This document shows, in pieces, positions 58,956 to 64,000 of a stretch of DNA of 64,000 nt. Position 1 is the first letter of the stretch, and each line of letters starts with the position of its first letter. Under the pieces are notes generated by a model, which worked only from the letters and a program-made list of their open reading frames with translations, was not told the origin of the DNA and did no database searches. The translations under genes and the position numbers were made by a program. The stretch is from Halobacillus aidingensis (GTDB lineage Bacteria; Bacillota; Bacilli; Bacillales; Halobacillaceae). The stretch is taken from the NCBI RefSeq assembly GCF_900104185.1, contig NZ_FNIZ01000005.1:1-64000 (forward strand), read 5' to 3'.

Positions 58956-59744
58956 TTGGAACCAGAAATATCGAATCAGTCACTATTTTTTTTAATCATA
59001 TTCGTCATCGTTCCTTTAGCATTGTCTTATTATTACCAACTGGGTGTGAGCAAAAATGTCATTTGGTCTACGGTTAGAGGAACGGTCCAACTGTTTGCCA
59101 TCGGTTACATATTAACATTCCTTTTTGATCTACCCGCTCGTTACGGCATCCCTTTCATGTTGACAGTCATGATCATCATTGCAACCTTTCATGCCAGGCA
59201 AAAAGGGAAGGGCTTGCCTTATGTCGGGTTTATTCTTTTTGGAGGCCTTTTGGCCATTGAGGTCGGAGTGCTGAGTTTGTGGCTCCTATTTGACATGATC
59301 CAGTTTAAACCTTCAGAGGTCATTCCGATGAGTGGAATGGTCATTGGCAACAGTATGACTGCTATGGGGCTTGCTCTTGAACGAATGAAGAATGAGTTTA
59401 AAGAAAACAACGGCCGGCTGCTCGCTTCCTTATCCTTAGGAGCAGAACCGAAGCAGGCCTCTCATCTGATTGTTCAAAATACGTTGCATGCTTCTTTAAT
59501 ACCTAACGTTGACCGGCTAAAAACCATAGGTCTTGTTCAGCTTCCGGGAATGATGACTGGTTTGATTCTGGGGGGTGTATCACCTGTTATGGCCATCAAG
59601 TACCAGTTAGTCATCTCTCTCAGTATTTTTTCTTCCGTTTCATTGAGTGCCATGTTCATTACTTTATGTATGTACAGGTACTTTTTCAACAAAAACAAAC
59701 AGTTGTTGCAAACGGATGAAGAAATTAGAAGTTCTCGTTCCTGA
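58956..59744 (+). CDS. fetB: FetB/YbbM family permease (UPF0014)
   Basis: A 262-residue membrane protein with about seven helices and UPF0014 signatures (STVRGTVQLFAIGYIL, PMSGMVIGNSMTAMGLALER, and LPGMMTGLILGGVSPVMAIK). It is the membrane half of FetAB. The start is a TTG at 58956 behind GGGAGGAAGAAG. A bidirectional terminator follows. Confidence 0.88.
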   Translation: MEPEISNQSLFFLIIFVIVPLALSYYYQLGVSKNVIWSTVRGTVQLFAIGYILTFLFDLPARYGIPFMLTVMIIIATFHARQKGKGLPYVGFILFGGLLAIEVGVLSLWLLFDMIQFKPSEVIPMSGMVIGNSMTAMGLALERMKNEFKENNGRLLASLSLGAEPKQASHLIVQNTLHASLIPNVDRLKTIGLVQLPGMMTGLILGGVSPVMAIKYQLVISLSIFSSVSLSAMFITLCMYRYFFNKNKQLLQTDEEIRSSRS

Positions 59745-59760
59745 TATAATCCCTATAAAA

Positions 59761-59791
59761 AAGCAAGCAGACCTAATAGGTCTGCTTGCTT
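59761..59791. terminator. Bidirectional terminator fetB / yqgW
   Basis: AAGCAAGCAGACC / GGTCTGCTTGCTT perfect thirteen-bp stem with five-base loop. Confidence 0.88.
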
Positions 59792-59798
59792 TCACTGT

Positions 59799-59963
59799 TT
59801 AACCGAATAAGTTGTACCAGATGGTCATGACTGAGAACCATCCGAAAATCAATGCTGATGCACCTGCAAAAAGAACAGCAAAGAAGTTTTTTGTTTTAAG
59901 TTCACGGAAAATTGCCCAAACACACAAGATTGTTACGAGTAAAAGAAGAATAGCTGTTACCAA
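59799..59963 (-). CDS. yqgW: DUF2759 small membrane protein YqgW
   Basis: A 54-residue protein with two hydrophobic helices separated by REL-KTKNFFA (VTAILLLLVTILCVWAIF, then VLFAGASALIFGWFSVMTIW). It fits the DUF2759/YqgW family and lies next to yqgX as in B. subtilis. The start is a TTG at 59963 preceded by AGGGGGTG. No ATG start exists, which may be why gene finders miss it. The function is unknown. Confidence 0.75.
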   Translation of the reverse strand: MVTAILLLLVTILCVWAIFRELKTKNFFAVLFAGASALIFGWFSVMTIWYNLFG

Positions 59964-60156
59964 ATTCAGCACCCCCTAAGTCTCTTTTCATTATTATCAT
60001 CCACAAAGGATAGATGTTATACTATATGTAGTTATTATTGGTACTTATCTATTTTATAGTATAAACAAAAAAATGTCGAGTTATCTACATCTTTTTTACA
60101 CATTGTACGATAAAGCCAATAAATTTAAAAAGAAACGAATAAATGAGGTGTAAAGA

Positions 60157-60780
60157 ATGAAGAAAATAACCAGGTTACCGCTTGGGCCGATAGCGACGAA
60201 TGCTTATATCATCCATGAAAATCATAAAGCGCTGGTCATTGATCCAGGTGGAGATTTTGAGAAGTTACAGAACTACTTACAGGAAAGAGAACTTGATGTC
60301 ATTGCGGTTCTACTAACACATGCACACTTCGATCATATTGGAGCCGTTGACGCCGTAAGGGATGCTTATGGGGCTCCGGTGTACATACATGAAAAAGAAG
60401 TAGGATGGCTGGGGGATCCAGAAAAGAACGGTTCTGCCTTATTCGGCTTAGGGGAAATTACTGCTCGACCAGCGGATCACTACTTTGAAATAGGTCAAAT
60501 GCAAATAGGTGACTTCCCATTTGAAGTCCGTCATACCCCGGGACATTCGCCAGGAAGTGTTTCCTTTGTCTTTAGGAACCAGCGTCTTACGATTGCTGGA
60601 GACACCTTGTTCCAAAGGGGCATCGGACGTACAGATTTACCCGGAGGAAGCAGGGAAGTTCTTGAGAGAAGCATTAAAGAACAGCTTCTTCCTTTACGTA
60701 ATGACATGCGCATCTTTCCAGGCCACGGCCAGCCGACAACAATAGGAGAAGAGCGGGAAGAAAACCCGTTTCTAACCTAA
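60157..60780 (+). CDS. yqgX: Metallo-beta-lactamase-fold hydrolase YqgX
   Basis: A 207-residue binuclear metal hydrolase of the glyoxalase II-like MBL branch. The signature HAHFDHIG starts at His55; further ligands are in HTPGHSPGS, GDTLF and FPGHGQPT. The substrate may be a thioester such as lactoyl-bacillithiol, which is inference. ATG at 60157 with GAGGTG upstream. It is followed by a terminator shared with yqgY. Confidence 0.9.
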   Translation: MKKITRLPLGPIATNAYIIHENHKALVIDPGGDFEKLQNYLQERELDVIAVLLTHAHFDHIGAVDAVRDAYGAPVYIHEKEVGWLGDPEKNGSALFGLGEITARPADHYFEIGQMQIGDFPFEVRHTPGHSPGSVSFVFRNQRLTIAGDTLFQRGIGRTDLPGGSREVLERSIKEQLLPLRNDMRIFPGHGQPTTIGEEREENPFLT

Positions 60781-60804
60781 TCCGTGCCATGAGAAGAGAT
60801 AGAA

Positions 60805-60844
60805 AAAGAACCTGACACCCTTTTATAAGGATGACAGGTTCTTT
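60805..60844. terminator. Bidirectional terminator yqgX / yqgY
   Basis: AAAGAACCTGACACCC pairs with GGATGACAGGTTCTTT, with mismatches in the middle. Confidence 0.75.
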
Positions 60845-60847
60845 TGT

Positions 60848-61093
60848 TTAGTGGCCACCAAATCCTGGTACTAAGATAAAGGAACAATAATACGTAAATC
60901 CGATCATGAAGACTGTCAAGTATGAGAAAAATATGTACACATACATACGTTCTGACAGCTTAAGGTAACCAATAGTAAGGAAAAAAGCCGTTTGAACTAG
61001 AGATAATAAGGAAGCTTCCATCATATCGCCTGTATAGAACATGACAGCGAAGATACCTGTCCAAAAGGCCATTACTCGAAACATACGATCCAT
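60848..61093 (-). CDS. yqgY: DUF2626 membrane protein YqgY
   Basis: An 81-residue protein with three hydrophobic helices, starting MDRMFRVMAFWTGIFAVMFY and ending FILVPGFGGH, which fits DUF2626/YqgY. The ATG at 61093 with AAGGAGGGGG is used; the frame extends to 61135 without a ribosome-binding site. Divergent from mgsR. Function unknown. Confidence 0.85.
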   Translation of the reverse strand: MDRMFRVMAFWTGIFAVMFYTGDMMEASLLSLVQTAFFLTIGYLKLSERMYVYIFFSYLTVFMIGFTYYCSFILVPGFGGH

Positions 61094-61277
61094 GCTTTTT
61101 TCCCCCTCCTTTTCTATCGTTAAACTATCATTCATATTATAAACGACCCGGATACAATTGTAAATAAAACGTATTCATCTTTCATTTCTCAGTATTTGTA
61201 TTCCCGCTTGTCCTTATTCCTTAACCCTCCAAGTTGTGAAAATTATTTGTCTAATAGAAAAAAGGAGTTTAAAATAT

Positions 61278-61319
61278 TGTACAAAGGTTATACAATCAAT
61301 ATACAATAAAGTTATACAA
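61278..61319 (+). promoter_or_regulatory. Phased TATACAA array before mgsR
   Basis: TGTACAA at 61278 and TATACAA at 61289, 61300 and 61313 are spaced 11, 11 and 13 bases apart, just upstream of the mgsR ribosome-binding site. One helical turn between units suggests a cooperative binding site or overlapping promoter elements. Confidence 0.55.
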
Positions 61320-61339
61320 AAAAGCGAGGAGCGTTAAAC

Positions 61340-61723
61340 ATGGAAAAGTTAAAATTCTACACATACCCAAGTTGTACATCCTGTCGACGCACGAAATCAT
61401 GGTTAAAGAGTCAAGGGGTGGATTTTAACGAACAGCACCTGTTTCGTGAGACTCCTACCGCTGAGGAATTGAGGAGAATCCTATCACTTACCACCCATGG
61501 GATTGATGAAATTTTAGCGAAAAGAAGCAAAGAATTTAAAACGCTTGACCTAGATGTAGAGGACCTAACATTGAATGAATTTCTAGAGCTGGTCATTGAG
61601 AAGCCTAAGTTGTTAAGGCGGCCGATTTTGACGAATGGAGATAAATTAGTCATCGGTTATGATTTGGATGGACTACGTGGGATCACTGATAAACGGATGG
61701 AATATAAACAAAACATTTCATAA
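61340..61723 (+). CDS. mgsR: Spx-family regulator MgsR (YqgZ)
   Basis: A 127-residue ArsC/Spx-like protein with the redox-switch CxxC (Cys12-Thr-Ser-Cys15 in YPSCTSCRR) and the family's LTTHGIDEILAKRSKEFKTL and RRPILTNGDKLVIGYD. MgsR modulates part of the general stress regulon by binding RNA polymerase. It occupies the yqgZ position between yqgY and comG. ATG at 61340 with GAGGAGCG upstream. Confidence 0.88.
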   Translation: MEKLKFYTYPSCTSCRRTKSWLKSQGVDFNEQHLFRETPTAEELRRILSLTTHGIDEILAKRSKEFKTLDLDVEDLTLNEFLELVIEKPKLLRRPILTNGDKLVIGYDLDGLRGITDKRMEYKQNIS

Positions 61724-61727
61724 AAGC

Positions 61728-61757
61728 ATCGTCCCTCGATGAGGGGCGATTTTTTTA
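61728..61757. terminator. Bidirectional terminator mgsR / comGG
   Basis: ATCGTCCCTC / GAGGGGCGAT with a three-base loop and T7. On the other strand it ends the comG operon. Confidence 0.88.
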
Positions 61758-62129
61758 TGGCCTTTGGAAAGTTCTTACCTGAGATTGATTACCGTTTACT
61801 ACTATATTCCATAGGCATACCCATTGACTTTCTTCACGTGTGCATTCCGCAACACTTTCACCATCCGGTGTAAGAAAGGCAGAAGAGTATTGCATTTGTT
61901 CTAAAGGGATTGTTTCTAATTCTTCATCCAATTTCATTCGTGAAGTGTCGAGGATATGTTGTTTTACAACCGAAGCTTGATGACTTTTGATAAGGATCAG
62001 GTGGTTTTTATACTGGTTGATGGTTGTTAATGTGACAATGAGAAGTAAAAAGCAAAAAATGAGCACCCATGGGAAGACGATGCCATGCGCATTATGGAAG
62101 ATGGATTTTTCTCGTGTAGGGTTGGTCAT
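61755..62129 (-). CDS. comGG: Competence minor pseudopilin ComGG
   Basis: A 124-residue protein with a single N-terminal helix (about 17-40: GIVFPWVLIFCFLLLIVTLT), lacking a canonical prepilin cleavage motif as is usual for ComGG. It is the last gene of the leftward comG operon and overlaps comGF by 38 bases. It is needed for the transformation pseudopilus. Confidence 0.82.
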   Translation of the reverse strand: MTNPTREKSIFHNAHGIVFPWVLIFCFLLLIVTLTTINQYKNHLILIKSHQASVVKQHILDTSRMKLDEELETIPLEQMQYSSAFLTPDGESVAECTREESQWVCLWNIVVNGNQSQVRTFQRP

Positions 62130-62508
62130 GAATTTCTACCTCCATAAGAATTGAAGGAAATTCATGTACAAAAGAAATAGCTCCTACATTTTGAACGAGG
62201 GTTTCGTGTCCAGAACCGTCCACGGTTCGCCTGAAAATTTTTCCATACTTCTCCATGACAATATGGCGGTTTTGCTTATCAATCAATGAGATGGAATGAT
62301 CTGAAACATTGTAGGAACGGCACTGGTTGATTTCCCATTGGATCACTGCGCTCAACTGATCAACCGATAATTCAGAGTAATAGTCATATCCTTTTAGTAA
62401 AGAAAATAAGGGGACGGAGATCGTTAATAGAATCATGGTCGCCATTAGGCTGATCAATACTTCCGACAATGTAAACGCTCTTTCACTTGTCCTATTCCCT
62501 TTTTTCAT
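62092..62508 (-). CDS. comGF: Competence pseudopilin ComGF
   Basis: A 138-residue minor pseudopilin. Its N-terminal signal KKGNRTSERAFTLSEVLISL resembles a type IV prepilin helix, with Ala in place of the usual Gly before FTLSE. A Cys-containing C-domain follows (WEINQCRSYNV). ATG at 62508 is chosen because AAGGAG lies ten bases upstream; earlier ATGs give a leader too long for prepilin peptidase. It overlaps comGE by 17 bases. Confidence 0.82.
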   Translation of the reverse strand: MKKGNRTSERAFTLSEVLISLMATMILLTISVPLFSLLKGYDYYSELSVDQLSAVIQWEINQCRSYNVSDHSISLIDKQNRHIVMEKYGKIFRRTVDGSGHETLVQNVGAISFVHEFPSILMEVEIHDQPYTRKIHLP

Positions 62509-62824
62509 GCAAACAGAACTCCTTGTTTTCATTTCTCTGGTTTTTCCATAATACACAGCCTGCGATCCACTCTTCTTCTGATTGAAAGACTAGAGTGATT
62601 TCATGAGGTAATTGATGTTTTGCTATATAAGGAAGAGGACCATCCCTCATCCTGTGTTCAAAGAATTCGTTATGAAGCAGTGAGATGGCTTCTCTTTCTG
62701 TTTGAAGATCCTTTTGGGCAGTCCTTATTTCTGTAAGTAAAGGTAGCGTAAATAGTGTGATGATCGTCAAAAGTGTAAAAGCACATAACGTCTCAAGCAG
62801 CGTGAAGCCCTCAGATCTCTTCAA
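62492..62824 (-). CDS. comGE: Competence pseudopilin ComGE
   Basis: A 110-residue minor pseudopilin with a prepilin signal KRSEG/FTLLETLCAF. The short leader requires a TTG start at 62824, although the frame is open to an ATG at 62881. The TTG gives a six-residue leader and a length close to that of B. subtilis ComGE. It overlaps comGD by 14 bases. Confidence 0.8.
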   Translation of the reverse strand: MKRSEGFTLLETLCAFTLLTIITLFTLPLLTEIRTAQKDLQTEREAISLLHNEFFEHRMRDGPLPYIAKHQLPHEITLVFQSEEEWIAGCVLWKNQRNENKEFCLHEKRE

Positions 62825-63263
62825 TGCGTAACCTACTTGATCCGAAAGGGAAAACGACTTTATATGTTTTATGTGGTGCATACAGGTACATCGTTCCTGC
62901 TTTTTGAATGATTCCCTTCTGATTGAATCGCACCGTTGGCTGTAGGGTAGTCAAACGCATCACCCATTTCTCGGGCAATTTTCTATGGAAGATTGTTTTT
63001 CTTTCTTTTGTGTCATATAAAAAATAGCCTCCTGATTCTTGCTCGAAATTCACCGTATAGTAAACATGTTCGTTCATGGAAAGGTGTTGGGTGAGGAGAA
63101 GGTCTTCCTTTAGTTGTTGAAGAGTAAGGGTTGCTTCAAGGTTTTGATAGGTGCGATACTGCAAAGGAATGAAACAAGAGAGAAGAATGGACCAGCATAA
63201 TAAAACGATGACCATTTCTGTAAAAGTGTAACCATTATGTTCCTTCTGTTGGGGCTTGTTCAC
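62811..63263 (-). CDS. comGD: Competence pseudopilin ComGD
   Basis: A 150-residue minor pseudopilin with leader NKPQQKEHNG and cleavage before YTFTEMVIVLLCW; the +5 Glu is present. The GTG start at 63263 has AAGGAGATG seven bases upstream, inside the end of comGC. It caps or assembles the pseudopilus at the membrane. Confidence 0.85.
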   Translation of the reverse strand: MNKPQQKEHNGYTFTEMVIVLLCWSILLSCFIPLQYRTYQNLEATLTLQQLKEDLLLTQHLSMNEHVYYTVNFEQESGGYFLYDTKERKTIFHRKLPEKWVMRLTTLQPTVRFNQKGIIQKAGTMYLYAPHKTYKVVFPFGSSRLRIEEI

Positions 63264-63552
63264 TTACATCTCCTTCTGAGCTTATGATCAATTGCGTACC
63301 ATCTGGACATGTATCCTGCGATATATACTCTTCATCCACCAACGTTTGAATAGAAGCTGGGAACGCTCCTGTTTCAATGAAGTACGCCTGGACTTGAGCC
63401 TCTACGGTTTTTTGAAGGGCTTCACACCCTTTTGCTTTTACGGAATCACTGTTCTTAGACATGTTAGGAATTGTTATGATCAGAAGTACGGAGATGACAA
63501 GCAAAACAATGAGCATCTCAATTAATGTGAATCCTTTTTCGTTTTTTAACAT
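63235..63552 (-). CDS. comGC: Competence major pseudopilin ComGC
   Basis: A 105-residue major pseudopilin. Leader MLKNEKG precedes the processed N-terminus FTLIEMLIVLLVISVLLIIT with Glu at mature position 5. Two cysteines (in KGCEAL and DTCPDG) can form the stabilising disulphide. It is cleaved by ComC and polymerises across the wall for DNA uptake. ATG at 63552 after GAGGAGGAA. Confidence 0.93.
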   Translation of the reverse strand: MLKNEKGFTLIEMLIVLLVISVLLIITIPNMSKNSDSVKAKGCEALQKTVEAQVQAYFIETGAFPASIQTLVDEEYISQDTCPDGTQLIISSEGDVSEQAPTEGT

Positions 63553-63568
63553 GAGGGTTCCTCCTCGT

Positions 63569-64000
63569 TCAAATTTGGTTCATCCATTGGTATAGAGGCA
63601 GCATGATGGATGCGTAGATCAAGATGATGACGGTGGCGATGATGATGAAAAAAGCAGGCTGAATGAAATGGAGCCATGTGGAGATCTTTTGGCTGAGATA
63701 CTCCATAAAGAATTCGGCAAGAAGTTCGAGTTCATCTTTCAAAGCGTCGATGTCGTTGGTATGATGAAAAATATTAGTGAGTTCAGGTCTGAACAACGGA
63801 CAGCTGTAGATCGCCTGAGCAACAGTTTTGCCGTTGGACAGTTCATGTAATAGTTGCTTGCAGTAATGAGAGAGCAGTTCATATTTCTTATGACCATGGA
63901 TCATTTCAATCGCCTCCTTTAGTGGAAGGCCTGCCTGGAGTAATGAGTAGAGGTGGGTTGTGAATAGAAAGGAGACGGAGTAGGAATGGTACAGCTTTAA
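63569..64000 (-). CDS. comGB: Competence pilus platform protein ComGB (partial)
   Basis: The C-terminal 143 residues of a type II secretion F-domain membrane protein; the reading frame continues past the window edge. Visible are the second F-domain start (LYSLLQAGLPLKEAIEMI), a membrane helix near the end (IQPAFFIIIATVIILIYASI) and the family C-terminus MLPLYQWMNQI. It is the inner-membrane platform of the pseudopilus. An internal ATG at 63904 is not the true start. Confidence 0.9.
   Translation of the reverse strand, partial: LKLYHSYSVSFLFTTHLYSLLQAGLPLKEAIEMIHGHKKYELLSHYCKQLLHELSNGKTVAQAIYSCPLFRPELTNIFHHTNDIDALKDELELLAEFFMEYLSQKISTWLHFIQPAFFIIIATVIILIYASIMLPLYQWMNQI

Overview
The window looks like chromosomal DNA of a low-to-mid GC Gram-positive, endospore-forming, competence-encoding Bacillaceae. 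Two long blocks resemble Bacillus subtilis neighbourhoods. One is the yfk/yfj region: yfkJ-yfkI-yfkH, an MFS pump, yczE-like, yfkD/yfkC, an SE1561-type small gene, pdaA and a yfjP-like glycosylase. The other is the sodA-yqgE-pbpA-pst-rpmG-yqgN-gluP-yqgQ-glcK-yqgS-yqgW/X/Y-mgsR-comG region. Several proteins are strongly acidic (lipoprotein linkers, the 286-aa and 132-aa unknowns) and there are cation antiporter and symporter genes. Together these suggest a moderately halophilic genus of the Halobacillus/Thalassobacillus type. That genus guess is inference.

Layout. 1-8.4 kb: small housekeeping and envelope genes (ywbE, a yhfP-like reductase, an ion-channel-like protein with an unusual pore, a permuted papain-like protein, a CwlK-type peptidase, a PanE-type operon, mreBH) and a probable structured non-coding RNA at 1.1-1.4 kb. 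8.5-19.3 kb: a YkgJ/MOSC/deaminase/DUF1992 run, an SRAP protein, an AGCS symporter, yfkJIH, a ZosA-like metal ATPase with a PerR/Fur-type box, and an amino-acid ABC pair without its ATPase. 19.4-22.9 kb: the zinc-uptake genes znuC-znuB-zur and znuA with Zur-type operators. 22.9-36.1 kb: transporters, the yfkD/yfkC pair, pdaA, a glycosylase, a PAS histidine kinase, a YitT protein and a GntR regulator. 36.9-37.5 kb: five tRNA genes. 37.6-61.8 kb: the sodA-to-mgsR block, with a complete pstSCAB-phoU operon behind a clear four-hexamer PhoP box. 61.7-64 kb: comGG to comGB, transcribed leftwards and cut by the window edge.

The most striking non-genic signal is a family of GC-rich composite elements of about 540-610 bp. 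There are five full copies (near 11.5, 24.7, 30.3, 36.2 and 47.9 kb) and two remnants (near 0.15 and 3.7 kb), all between genes. Each has terminal inverted repeats built around GACTCAGTTTCGAGAC and two internal modules of about 115 bp. Each module can fold on itself, and the two lie in opposite orientation. Small ORFs inside these copies are repeat artefacts. A second, shorter stem-loop repeat is nested in one copy and also occurs in the mreBH 3' region. Other signals of interest are the ncRNA candidate at 1.1-1.4 kb, a four-palindrome GTACCNGGTAC array before znuC, and a helically phased TATACAA array before mgsR.

All functional names come from recognising protein and motif patterns by eye. 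No database or folding computation was run.
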